DNA of 64,000 nucleotides from Mycobacterium sp. BK086 (GTDB lineage: Bacteria; Actinomycetota; Actinomycetes; Mycobacteriales; Mycobacteriaceae): the NCBI GenBank assembly GCA_004362315.1, contig SNWL01000004.1:992001-1056000 (forward strand), read 5' to 3'. Position numbers and translations under genes: made by a program. Positions within the stretch are counted from its first letter, which is position 1. Each line of letters starts with the position of its first letter. The notes below the pieces were generated by a model. That model was not told the DNA's origin, searched no databases, and saw only the letters and a program-made list of their open reading frames with translations. Below, one piece after another: positions 22,183-29,497 of the stretch.

Positions 22183-22604
22183 TGCCCCGATATGTCGACG
22201 ACGCCGAAGGTGGTGCCGAGTTCGTCGCCTCGGTCCCCGGGATCTATGCGTCGTTGCTGCCCTGGGCCGAGTCCGAGTACGCCAGGAGTGGTGACCCGCG
22301 GTGGCGGTATTCTCACGACGACGGCGCCGGCGGAACGTGTCGAGGTGACGCTGACTGCGTCCACGGTGATCCGCCGCCAAACCCGAAGTCTTCCAAACGC
22401 TTGCGGCTTGAGGCGCTCACCGCGGGCTGGCCCGTACGCGTCTCGCATTGGATCGCATCAGGCCGGCGTTGGCGAGGCCCCGACGGGTGGTCCGGGCCAG
22501 AATTCAGCCTGCCGTGGGATGAGCGCGTCGCACCGTTCGTCACCGTGTCGGCGGACGACACCGTGCGGCTGAATGCATACGGGCGAAGGTCAACCCGCTC
22601 GTGA
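22182..22604 (+). CDS. Hypothetical element protein
   Basis: A 140-aa protein rich in Trp, Pro and charged residues (PWAESEYARSGDPRWRYSHD; RWRGPDGWSGPEFSLPWDER). No recognised domain. Coupled on both sides: ATG overlaps the upstream TGA and its stop overlaps the downstream GTG. Confidence 0.6.
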   Translation: MPRYVDDAEGGAEFVASVPGIYASLLPWAESEYARSGDPRWRYSHDDGAGGTCRGDADCVHGDPPPNPKSSKRLRLEALTAGWPVRVSHWIASGRRWRGPDGWSGPEFSLPWDERVAPFVTVSADDTVRLNAYGRRSTRS

Positions 22605-23677
22605 GCCGCTGCCATGTGATGGACAAGTATCCGAAGCGGTTCGGCTGGCGCTTATGGCATCTCGACGCGACAACGCGACTTCTGAGTCCGTACCACAAGG
22701 GAACCCCGGTCCGAGGTGGCGGCCGGATCGTCGAATCGGTGTGCTCGCATCGCCAAGATGCGCTCGAGCTCTCGCACATTTGTGATTGCGGTGTCTATTT
22801 CGATTCGAACCCTGCTGAGGCCGTAGAGCGATGGCGTTGGGGCACGGATGATTTCGGGGCCGAGCGCATGGCGATGACGTTCGGAGTCGCGGTCGGCGAC
22901 GCCGCGCCCGATCCGATCTTGCCGGACACCGCCATGCGAGCAGCTAGATACGCGATCTTGGCAATTGTCGTCATGCCGGGATCCTCGATCGCTGGCGAGC
23001 TGCGTTCTCGCTACGGCGTCAACGTCACGATGTCGGAGGTGACCGAAGCGACGCTGCAAGGCGTCCACGATGTCATTCGTACCGATCTGCGGAACACCCC
23101 GAGCGCACAGTTCCTCGACGACCTACGCGCAGAACCGTTACTGCCTGACGGCGGCCACGTCATGGACCAGCTTCCCCAGCTGTTCGGCTGGAGCGTGTGG
23201 CATCTCGACAAGTACGGCGGTGACATCGGCCTGCTCTCCAATCCCATCGCGGCAGCCCGATCGATCGAACACAACCGAACCTCCAAGGGGGCAGTGTGGT
23301 TCGAGGCCAAGTGCTTTCACACCGCGGACGACCCAACCTGTATGTGCGGCATTTCCTATACCCCGAGTGGCTTCTACTGCACCCACGTCTTGGCCAACTT
23401 GATGGTCGAGCACCCGTCGTGGACGTTCGCCGCGACGTTCGGCATCGCTAACGGCCACATCGTCAAGAACGCCGATCCCTTCGCCGACCTACGCCGCTGC
23501 CAACGCAACTTTCCGATGACTATTTGCATCCCGGCTACCCACCAACGACTCCAAGTCGCCATGCAGAAGCGGTACGGGATGGCCGTCATACCGGCGCTTC
23601 ATCCGCAGACCTTTGCCGCCGTTGAGCGGATGGCGCGCGCCAGACTCGCATCCGTCTGCCCCGAAGACCTGAGCTGA
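22601..23677 (+). CDS. Two-repeat protein with paired C-x-H / C-x-C-G motifs (unknown)
   Basis: A 358-aa protein made of two tandem copies of an unknown domain of about 165 residues. Copy 1 begins HVMDKYPKRFGWRLWHLD (5-22) and copy 2 HVMDQLPQLFGWSVWHLD (186-203). Each then has C-x-H (48-50; 238-240), C-x-C-G (61-64; 247-250), FG[VI]A.G (94-99; 280-285) and RYG (137-139; 324-326). The Cys/His sets suggest one metal site per copy. I do not recognise the family. GTG start overlaps the previous stop; last gene of this rightward run. Confidence 0.7.
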   Translation: MSRCHVMDKYPKRFGWRLWHLDATTRLLSPYHKGTPVRGGGRIVESVCSHRQDALELSHICDCGVYFDSNPAEAVERWRWGTDDFGAERMAMTFGVAVGDAAPDPILPDTAMRAARYAILAIVVMPGSSIAGELRSRYGVNVTMSEVTEATLQGVHDVIRTDLRNTPSAQFLDDLRAEPLLPDGGHVMDQLPQLFGWSVWHLDKYGGDIGLLSNPIAAARSIEHNRTSKGAVWFEAKCFHTADDPTCMCGISYTPSGFYCTHVLANLMVEHPSWTFAATFGIANGHIVKNADPFADLRRCQRNFPMTICIPATHQRLQVAMQKRYGMAVIPALHPQTFAAVERMARARLASVCPEDLS

Positions 23678-23684
23678 ACCGCAC

Positions 23685-23891
23685 TCAGTCGAGCAGGTGT
23701 GGACCGTAGTACTTCGGTTGCCACGGTTTAGACATCAGCCATTTGTCTATGTCTTCCGCCCGGAATCGGTACTGCGTTCCCGAGCGCATCGTGTATGCGG
23801 GGAGCTCGCCCTTTTTTACCGCTTGCGTAATCGTGGACTCCGACACGCGGGCGTAGTCGCCGGCCTCCCGTTTGGTGAGCCATGTCGTCAT
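23685..23891 (-). CDS. Excisionase-family HTH protein
   Basis: A 68-aa protein. WLTKREAGDYARVSESTITQ, then VKKGELPAYTMRSGTQYRFR and AEDIDKWL form the MerR/excisionase-type DNA-binding domain. It is convergent with the two-repeat gene and follows a similar gene on the same strand. The element thus carries at least three proteins of this kind. Confidence 0.75.
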   Translation of the reverse strand: MTTWLTKREAGDYARVSESTITQAVKKGELPAYTMRSGTQYRFRAEDIDKWLMSKPWQPKYYGPHLLD

Positions 23892-23915
23892 GGAACCAAA
23901 CCTAGTCAGCTCAGC

Positions 23916-24164
23916 TCACGGGGGCGCGTCACGGTACGGGCCGTACTGATTCCATGGACGCGTCTCCAGCCAGCGATCAACGTCTTCCCTGCGCACGCGA
24001 ATGCGGTGCCTCCCGGCCGTGTAGGCGGTCAGCAGGCGTGTTGTGGTTCCCGCGTGGCGTCGAATGGTGTCGGCCGTGACTGTGGGGAATCCGCGGGATT
24101 GGGCGTAGGTGGCCGCTTCAGATGAGTTCATCCACGGCGTTGCTACCTCGCGGCGGGATCTCAC
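23916..24164 (-). CDS. Second HTH protein, tandem to the excisionase-like gene
   Basis: An 82-aa protein of the same layout as its neighbour: MNSSEAATYAQSRGFPTVTA, then RHRIRVRREDVDRWLETRPW, which parallels YRFRAEDIDKWLMSKPW. The two probably arose by duplication. Start is either the GTG at 24164 or the ATG at 24131; the latter keeps the whole domain. Confidence 0.6.
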   Translation of the reverse strand: MRSRREVATPWMNSSEAATYAQSRGFPTVTADTIRRHAGTTTRLLTAYTAGRHRIRVRREDVDRWLETRPWNQYGPYRDAPP

Positions 24165-24183
24165 CTAGACAACGTAGCGGCTA

Positions 24184-24202
24184 GAGGTGAAGGGGTCACC
24201 TC
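24184..24202. promoter_or_regulatory. Inverted repeat upstream of the tandem HTH genes
   Basis: GAGGTGA, AGGGG, TCACCTC: perfect 7-bp arms, 19 bp upstream of the GTG of the leftward HTH gene and ahead of the rightward 24319 gene. Confidence 0.35.
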
Positions 24203-24318
24203 CCCGGGCAATAGTCGCGCACCGTCCCACATCGGCATATCCGACAGGCTTGGAAGAGCTGATTCCTTTGCCTCGAAATGCCTTGGCTATTCCGCCGATG
24301 GACGGGAATCATGGCGAT

Positions 24319-24552
24319 ATGGCCCGCGAGCGATTTACCGACGCTGAATACGCCGAAATGGCCAAGGACTACGCCGAAAACCCAGTCACCGCGGACGAGG
24401 TGCTCGCCGTCGAGGTGAATCCGGCGTTCCTGCGGACGGGGAGGACCGTCGCGGAGTATGGACAGATGAGCCGCGATGTCGAATTCGGCAAGTACACCGT
24501 CAGCGGACCATTGGAACCCGGCACGGAGTCAGCGACCGAACCGCCGGCGTGA
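24319..24552 (+). CDS. Hypothetical small element protein
   Basis: A 77-aa acidic protein (MARERFTDAEYAEMAKDYAE, ending PGTESATEPPA). No domain recognised; the N-terminus looks helical. An ATG at 24298 would add seven residues. Its stop lies just before the next GTG. Confidence 0.5.
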   Translation: MARERFTDAEYAEMAKDYAENPVTADEVLAVEVNPAFLRTGRTVAEYGQMSRDVEFGKYTVSGPLEPGTESATEPPA

Positions 24553-25044
24553 GTGCGCGGATCTACCTCAGGTTCGGGTATCTCGGCCGCGCCGTCGACG
24601 ACGATATCTGATTCGGGGTTTACGGTGACCCCTGTGAAGGTCCCGAATTCCCGCGCGGCGGTGAAACGGTTCGAGATGCGGCGAGATAGTGAGGACCACC
24701 GGCTATACCCAGAGGTTCCCGACGATTACGGCGTGGTGCACGCGGTGCTGCTGGCCGATCAGGAACGGCAACACCTGCCGCTGATCAGATTCAACCCAGA
24801 CAGCAAGGAAACTGCCTTCATCGAATACGCCTGGGCTGCACCGGAAGTCGTGTGTGGTCGGCGGGTGCGCGTCATCTTCTCGATGCAATTCGATACCGAC
24901 GAAGACGACGCCTGCCCGGACTGCCTTCGGTTGTGTGGGCTGTTGATGGACGACGAGCCTGAATATCAGCGGCAGATCGAAGCGCGGATGGAGCGGCGCC
25001 GGGAACGTGCCGAACTCGACGATTGGCACGGCCGCAATTCCTGA
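24553..25044 (+). CDS. Small zinc-site protein, hypothetical
   Basis: A 163-aa protein. A polar N-terminus is followed by the segment VVCGRRVRVIFSMQFDTDED then ACPDCLRLCG, which resembles zinc-ribbon proteins of actinophages, and by a charged helical end. The true start may be the GTG at 24625, dropping the first 24 residues, which look disordered. Confidence 0.5.
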   Translation: MRGSTSGSGISAAPSTTISDSGFTVTPVKVPNSRAAVKRFEMRRDSEDHRLYPEVPDDYGVVHAVLLADQERQHLPLIRFNPDSKETAFIEYAWAAPEVVCGRRVRVIFSMQFDTDEDDACPDCLRLCGLLMDDEPEYQRQIEARMERRRERAELDDWHGRNS

Positions 25045-25150
25045 TCCGCACCCGCACGTCCTCACTGCTTCCGAAGTGCACCACGTGCGCAACAGGAACG
25101 AGAACGGATACGTCTGCCGCTTCGCTGTCTGGCTGAAGGATTCGCCGTGA
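25007..25150 (+). CDS. Possible 47-aa small protein
   Basis: A short frame starting at a GTG inside the end of the previous gene (PNSTIGTAAIPDPHPHVLTA ... NENGYVCRFAVWLKDSP). Overlap at both ends, including a GTGA with the frame at 25147, resembles the coupled genes elsewhere in the element. No homologue recognised, so it is tentative. Confidence 0.3.
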   Translation: MPNSTIGTAAIPDPHPHVLTASEVHHVRNRNENGYVCRFAVWLKDSP

Positions 25151-25268
25151 CCCGTCGTCTCATCAATCCGGCTGCGGGGGCCCGGTGCGCGGCACGGCCG
25201 CCTCCGGTGGAGCGGTCCTCAAGTTGGTCGAGCACCGCATGGCCGAGGACGTCGGCACCGAGCCGTAA
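25147..25268 (+). pseudogene. Possible frameshifted small gene
   Basis: Starts as TRRLINPAAGA from the GTG at 25147. After a G-rich run (25175-25180) the coding pattern appears to continue in another frame as VRGTAASGGAVLKLVEHRMA to a stop at 25266-25268. One indel at the run would join the halves into a protein of about 40 aa. It may be a decayed gene, a sequencing error or chance. Confidence 0.3.
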
Positions 25269-25414
25269 ACGGGCCGCGAAACGTGGTGTCGAGACAAAAG
25301 CACCAGTGCGAACATCGACGGCGGGCGATCTCCTGTCCACGGGCAGCGGGACCGTTGTTAGCGGCACCCGCCACCCTGAGCAGCAGTTACGTTGTTGGCG
25401 GCGAAGAACTCTGC

Positions 25415-26461
25415 CTACTTGAGCGGTGCGACGTCTTTCATCACGGACTCCAGTTCTTCGATGTGCTCACGCTCGGCCGCTTCCAGTTCCGCGGCTTTGC
25501 GGTTGTTGTCGAAAGTGGCGTAACGGTCCTCGGCGATGGCCTTCATCTTGTCCGACGAGATCTTGCCGTTGTTGGTCAGCACGTCGTGCTCGTTGAACGC
25601 GAGGAACTCGTCGGTCTTGGTGGCCCATTCGTCCATCGTGACCTGCTGCCGCCGGCGAGCACGTTCATCTGCGTAGTCCAAGAACATCGTGGTGATCCTG
25701 TTGAGCTGGGCGACCTCGGATTCTGTGAGGTAGTTCTTCGCGATGGTCACGTCGCTCTTGCGGACAACGGCCCCCTTCCACGTGGTCAACCCCATATTGG
25801 GCTCGTCGACCTTCGCCCGGGCACACACCAGTTCGGCTGCGGTATGGCGGGTGACGGAATACAGCAGCTTGTTCTGGATCGTCGCGAAGAACCGTGTGGC
25901 GGCGGGGCTGGTGGAGTCGTAGTCCACGCTGGTTTGAGCGAAGATGTCCCGGATCTTCTGGTAGAACCGCTTCTCGGATGCCCGGATGTCGCGGATCCGT
26001 TCGAGCAGTTCGTCGAAGTAGTCCAGGCCGGCGGGGTCCTTGAGCTTGGCGTCGTTCATGGCGAACCCCTTGACGAGGTATTCCCGCAACACCGTGGTCG
26101 CCCACTGGCGGAATTGGACACCACGCACTGAACGGACCCGGTAGCCGACAGCCAGGATCAGCTCAAGACTGTACGCCTCGATGTACCTCGTGACCTCACG
26201 GCCACCTTCGCTCTGAACTGTCCGGAATTTCCGAAAAGTTGCCTCCGGCCTGCACTCATCGTCATCGTAGACGTTCTTGATGTGTTCGCTGATCGTCGAA
26301 ACACTCTTGTCGAAGAGTTCGGACATGTCGCGTTGCGTCAGCCAGACGGTGCCCTCGACCGCCCGCAGTTGGATCTGCGTGTGACCGTCGGTGGTCTTGT
26401 ACACGATGAACTCACCCGTCCCGGTGGGCAGGTTGTGGTTGTTGTCGTCGGCGTCGCTCAA
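25415..26461 (-). CDS. RhuM-family protein
   Basis: A 348-aa protein of the RhuM family, named for a Salmonella pathogenicity-island gene of uncertain function. Visible features: an N-terminal DNA-binding-like part (AVEGTVWLTQRDMSELFDKS, VSTISEHIKNVY), the family core RYIEAYSLELILAVGYRVRS and FRQWATTVLREYLVKGFAMN, and a long helical C-terminus ending EHIEELESVMKDVAPLK. I start at the TTG at 26461: an AGGAAGG ribosome site lies just upstream and the family similarity begins there. Carried on islands and phages; likely cargo. Role unknown. Confidence 0.85.
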   Translation of the reverse strand: MSDADDNNHNLPTGTGEFIVYKTTDGHTQIQLRAVEGTVWLTQRDMSELFDKSVSTISEHIKNVYDDDECRPEATFRKFRTVQSEGGREVTRYIEAYSLELILAVGYRVRSVRGVQFRQWATTVLREYLVKGFAMNDAKLKDPAGLDYFDELLERIRDIRASEKRFYQKIRDIFAQTSVDYDSTSPAATRFFATIQNKLLYSVTRHTAAELVCARAKVDEPNMGLTTWKGAVVRKSDVTIAKNYLTESEVAQLNRITTMFLDYADERARRRQQVTMDEWATKTDEFLAFNEHDVLTNNGKISSDKMKAIAEDRYATFDNNRKAAELEAAEREHIEELESVMKDVAPLK

Positions 26462-26596
26462 TTGTCGACCTTCCTGTTGTTGGACAAGGAAGTGTCGAGG
26501 CCGCTGAGCGACCCGGATCCACAGCCACGATTCCGCCGGGATGCTGCCATTTGTCGGCGTTTCGCTTAGACTCGTGATTGTCCTACCAAGACATCC

Positions 26597-26633
26597 CCGA
26601 GCCCTGCTGGAGTCCGCTTCGGCAGGGCCTCGG
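26597..26633. terminator. Hairpin upstream of the RhuM-family gene
   Basis: CCGAG-CCCTGC pairs with GCAGGG-CCTCGG apart from one extra base, with a 14-nt loop. It lies between two leftward genes and may end the upstream transcript. Confidence 0.45.
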
Positions 26634-26643
26634 CATTTCCATG

Positions 26644-26663
26644 GGCGGGACAGTCTTCCCGCC
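26644..26663. terminator. Second hairpin upstream of the RhuM-family gene
   Basis: GGCGGGA, loop CAGTCT, TCCCGCC: perfect 7-bp arms, 11 bp from the preceding hairpin. Similar in sequence to the hairpins at 21042-21084. Confidence 0.4.
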
Positions 26664-26756
26664 AACTGACAGCTTAGCGGTGGGTACCGACAGCATTCGG
26701 CGTGTCGCGGCCGGTGTCTTCGTACACTCGTTCGGCATCTGGCCCGGTGCTACCCG

Positions 26757-27098
26757 TCAGCCCGCTGCGGATCGGCGCCCCGGGCCGTGCCGGGGTAGAT
26801 CGAGAACTTGCGCGGCCGCGTCGACCCCGATGACGACGTCCCGGACCAGGCGCTTGCGCCACTGTAGAACCAACTGCAGCAGCTGCTCCGGGTCGGTTGA
26901 CGCCGCGACGACTAGCGCCGCGGCCAGCTCATTGCGCCGCACGTTTGCCCCTGCGCTGTTGGCGATCTCGACCAACTGATCAAGCCGTCGATCGACCGGT
27001 AGCGGCCAACTCAGCGCGGCAGGTTTTTTGATCGCCTTCGCCGCGACCAAGTTCGCGTCGAGTTTGACCCCCGACTCATCTGTCACTGCCACCACCAT
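26757..27098 (-). CDS. Hypothetical actinobacterial protein
   Basis: A 113-aa protein. Its middle (LPVDRRLDQLVEIANSAGAN, VRRNELAAALVVAASTDPEQ, LLQLVLQWRKRLVRD) is a helical pattern that recurs in actinobacterial mobile elements; R-N-E-L-AAALV resembles small helical dimerisation proteins. Likely real, but without assigned function. Upstream of RhuM on the same strand. Confidence 0.6.
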   Translation of the reverse strand: MVVAVTDESGVKLDANLVAAKAIKKPAALSWPLPVDRRLDQLVEIANSAGANVRRNELAAALVVAASTDPEQLLQLVLQWRKRLVRDVVIGVDAAAQVLDLPRHGPGRRSAAG

Positions 27099-27175
27099 CC
27101 CGGCGCGTCTTTGTTGGCTCTATGTATTTAGGCAGTAGTCTTCAAATACGTATCCAGAATATTCTTAGGATCAGT

Positions 27176-27493
27176 ATGCGTGAGTCAGCTCAGTTGTTCG
27201 AGCCCGTCGTGGATATCCGAGACGTACTGGAATCTTTCCTAGTGGACGCCGTCCTTCTGGCTGACTGGCAGGCGACCTTGACGTCGGCGGCAGTCCGGAT
27301 TTCAAACCTGGCGCAGGCGTGGTCTGACCAAGACCTGCTTGACCTCGCGAACATCACCGGGCAGCTTGCCGGCACGTCCCTCGTCGTCGACACCGCGCTA
27401 GTCCGGACAGCGGCAGACAACGTGGCTAGATTGCTTGAACAGGTGCGCGCCCCCGGCGTACCTCGGCCTGAAGACGAGGACTGGGCGTTCTAA
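27176..27493 (+). CDS. Hypothetical small helical protein
   Basis: A 105-aa, acidic, mostly helical protein (VVDIRDVLESFLVDAVLLAD; LDLANITGQLAGTSLVVDTA). The ATG at 27176 follows a TAGGAT ribosome-like site. It converges on the phosphoribosyltransferase gene, with a 4-bp overlap of stops. Its link to the neighbouring pair is unknown. Confidence 0.55.
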   Translation: MRESAQLFEPVVDIRDVLESFLVDAVLLADWQATLTSAAVRISNLAQAWSDQDLLDLANITGQLAGTSLVVDTALVRTAADNVARLLEQVRAPGVPRPEDEDWAF

Positions 27494-28374
27494 CGAAACT
27501 TCATTGTCCTGACGGCCGCTATGGCGGCCACGCGGATGGCGCCGGCGGCGCGAAGAGCACGCGCGGTCTCCTCTGCCGTGGCACCGCTGCCGTACACATC
27601 ATCGACGATCAATATGTATTGACCGGAAACATCAACGGGGCAATGAAACTGCTCATGGAGCGCGTCGGCGCGTTGCGCAGGTTCCAAACTTTTCGCGGGC
27701 GCGCGGAACACCTGTGTCGATTCGCAGCGGACGACAGGAACGTTACCGAGGTCGCGGGCCACAGTCGCAGCAACGCGCGCGCCAAAACTCGGCACACGCG
27801 AGTCGTGACCCGGAACCGATCCAATCGCGTCAACGCCTTTCAGGAGAGGGTGCTGTGCGATGAACTCAGTTAACTCGCCGGAGACGGCTCTGCCGACGTT
27901 GCCCTGGTTCTCGGCATCGGCCTTGTACCAGTACTTGCCACGATGGACCAAGTCCGCAAGGTCTGTGTGGCCGCCAAGGCGTTCGTCGACGATCTTGTTG
28001 TACCAATCAAGTGCGATCGCGTAATCGACCGAATTCCTGCAGGGGAGAATGACAACGCCCTGCAGGAGTTGCAGAAGGGTGGATGTGGCGGCGGTCGGCT
28101 GAGCTCCAGCGCCGTCTAGCGAATGGTGATCGATAAACGCCCTTCTAGGCGTGTAGCTGGAGTCGGTTAGCTTGACCTGGTCGATGGCGCCCTGCGGCCC
28201 GACAACGTGCAGTACGTGTCCACCGGTTGATCCCGGTTCGTGGCGGTACTCGGTGACATATGCACCACCGCCGTTGGTGGGGCCGCTCTGGGATAAGTCT
28301 CTGATGACCATGAAGCCTGCTAGGTGGGTTTGTCGTCCTATATCGTCGCTCGGGAGCCCGGCATACCTCAGTCC
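27490..28374 (-). CDS. ComF-like phosphoribosyltransferase (candidate defence partner)
   Basis: A protein of about 294 aa. The C-terminal third is a type I phosphoribosyltransferase: the PRPP-binding loop VDDVYGSGAT (27577-27606) comes after a strand ILI, as in ComF and related enzymes, and is followed by helix AEETARALRAAGA. The N-terminal two thirds match no family I know; WYNKIVDERLGGHTDLADLV lies before the transferase part. The start is uncertain: the longest frame begins at 28461, inside the divergent DprA-like gene. I use the GTG at 28374; an ATG at 28311 is also possible. Head-to-head with the DprA-like gene near attR. Confidence 0.7.
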   Translation of the reverse strand, partial: GLRYAGLPSDDIGRQTHLAGFMVIRDLSQSGPTNGGGAYVTEYRHEPGSTGGHVLHVVGPQGAIDQVKLTDSSYTPRRAFIDHHSLDGAGAQPTAATSTLLQLLQGVVILPCRNSVDYAIALDWYNKIVDERLGGHTDLADLVHRGKYWYKADAENQGNVGRAVSGELTEFIAQHPLLKGVDAIGSVPGHDSRVPSFGARVAATVARDLGNVPVVRCESTQVFRAPAKSLEPAQRADALHEQFHCPVDVSGQYILIVDDVYGSGATAEETARALRAAGAIRVAAIAAVRTMKFR

Positions 28375-28453
28375 CGACACGCGGATTTGTCGGTACTCGA
28401 AAGTATGTTCGAATAGGACGTAGACTCTCGCCCGCGTGCCAAGGAGGTGAGCG
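28375..28453. promoter_or_regulatory. Divergent control region of the phosphoribosyltransferase/DprA-like pair
   Basis: The short gap between the two heads. It contains TACTCGAAAGTA (28393-28404), an imperfect inverted repeat, and a perfect AAGGAGGTGA ribosome site (28441-28450) for the rightward gene. No firm -10/-35 pair is visible. Confidence 0.45.
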
Positions 28454-29314
28454 ATGGGCACCGACTCGCTTATGCGGCTTCAGTACGCGATTGCGGCCAC
28501 AAAGTTCGGCGGGGGACAAAGGACTATCTCTGCGAAAGCTAGAACTGGCGGCCTCCGCGCATTCGAACAAGTTGTTGATGTGCTACAGCCCGCAGAGCGC
28601 CAGCTTGTCGAGGATCAAGCTGAGGAACTTTTCGACAGCGGGGTCGACGCGGTCCTCCTTGGTCAGGAGAACTACCCGGACGCCTTGGCTGCATCCAGGC
28701 AGGCCCCCGCAGCGGTCTTCTCCAAAGGTCCCATCGAGCTGCTTAGGCGGCGCGCAATAGGCGTGTGCGGTTCACGTCAGGCGAGTGCCGAGGGGCTGCG
28801 TGCGGCGCATGCATGCTCTGACGCAGCCGCCAGGCGCGGCTACTGCGTGGTGTCTGGCTACGCGAAAGGGGTCGACCTCGCTGCACATTCAGCTGCCCTC
28901 GCAGCCGGGGGCACGACTGTCATCGTGCTCGCCGAAGGGATCAACCACTTCAGAGTCCGGCGCGGCGAGTTCAGTGACTTGTGGGACCCCGCGCGTGCGC
29001 TGGTCGTATCGCAGTTCGCACCAGACCAAAAGTGGTTTGCATCGGGTGCGATGACTCGTAATGCGGTTATCTCGGAGTTGAGTCGGGCACTCGTCGTCGT
29101 AGAAGCAGGCGAGAAGGGTGGCACACTGGCCGCCGGCGAATATGCGTTGCAACGGAACCAGCTAGTGCTAGCACTGCAGCTGTTCGACGCAGCCCCCGGC
29201 AACAAGCTCTTGATAGCCAACGGCGCGAAGGTCATTCGTAGCCGGCAGCATCTCGAAGCCGCGCTCGATTACCTCGACAGGGGTAAATCGTTCGAACAAT
29301 TAACCCTGATGTGA
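28454..29314 (+). CDS. DprA/Smf-like SLOG-domain protein (candidate defence gene)
   Basis: A 286-aa protein of the DprA/SLOG Rossmann superfamily: IGVCGSRQAS (102-111), CVVSGYAKGVDLAAHSAALA (131-150), TRNAVISELS (201-210) and VVVEAGEKGGTLAAGEYAL (214-232) follow the DprA pattern GSR...VSG.A.GID..AH...RNR...LS...VVVEA...GT L. It lacks the winged C-terminal domain of housekeeping DprA, and its N-terminal 95 residues are different. DprA loads RecA on single-stranded DNA; SLOG relatives bind nucleotides and occur in conflict systems. Location at the element edge beside a phosphoribosyltransferase suggests a defence role, which is inference. Confidence 0.8.
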   Translation: MGTDSLMRLQYAIAATKFGGGQRTISAKARTGGLRAFEQVVDVLQPAERQLVEDQAEELFDSGVDAVLLGQENYPDALAASRQAPAAVFSKGPIELLRRRAIGVCGSRQASAEGLRAAHACSDAAARRGYCVVSGYAKGVDLAAHSAALAAGGTTVIVLAEGINHFRVRRGEFSDLWDPARALVVSQFAPDQKWFASGAMTRNAVISELSRALVVVEAGEKGGTLAAGEYALQRNQLVLALQLFDAAPGNKLLIANGAKVIRSRQHLEAALDYLDRGKSFEQLTLM

Positions 29315-29432
29315 GCGTGACGCCCACACGGTGACCACAATCTGCCCACAGTTACAGATAACTGCTGTTAACTACAGTCGCGTATTTCGGCACGTCGGCC
29401 AACGTGGAACCCCCCGAACTGCAGGGTGATTC

Positions 29433-29497
29433 GCCTTTGCAAGGCAGATGTCAGGAGTTCGAATCTCCTAGGCTCCACAATCAAACAGGGTCAGGCG
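29433..29497. repeat. attR, 65-bp direct repeat (right copy)
   Basis: Identical to 14290-14354. Includes the last 42 bases of tRNA-Ala; upstream sequence does not restore a tRNA. Confidence 0.95.

Larger units (their letters stand above)
14290..29497. mobile_element. Integrated element in alaT (satellite- or plasmid-like island, about 15.1 kb)
   Basis: Bounded by identical 65-bp repeats, the left one covering the 3' half of tRNA-Ala. The integrase lies just inside attL and reads toward it; a repressor follows on the same strand; a short operator-rich gap separates these from a rightward run starting with an excisionase-like gene. The rightward genes are mostly small and overlap by ATGA or GTGA, as in actinobacteriophage early regions. 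No head, tail, portal, large terminase or lysis gene is seen, nor conjugation genes. The right third carries cargo (RhuM-family protein, phosphoribosyltransferase, DprA-like protein). I infer a phage satellite or phage-plasmid relative; whether it can excise is unknown. Confidence 0.9.

Noticed and set aside
26578-26979. Rightward protein-coding gene opposite the 26757-27098 gene
   Set aside because: The frame has atypical, Arg/Pro-rich composition and no ribosome site; the leftward frame is more protein-like.
28375-28461. Phosphoribosyltransferase start at 28461
   Set aside because: It would overlap the start and ribosome site of the divergent DprA-like gene, which has a perfect Shine-Dalgarno.
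29433-29474. A second tRNA-Ala gene
   Set aside because: Only the 3' half of the tRNA is present; the 5' acceptor and D-arm are missing. It is the att repeat.
14290-29497. Complete prophage
   Set aside because: No capsid, portal, tail, large terminase or lysis gene found in the element.
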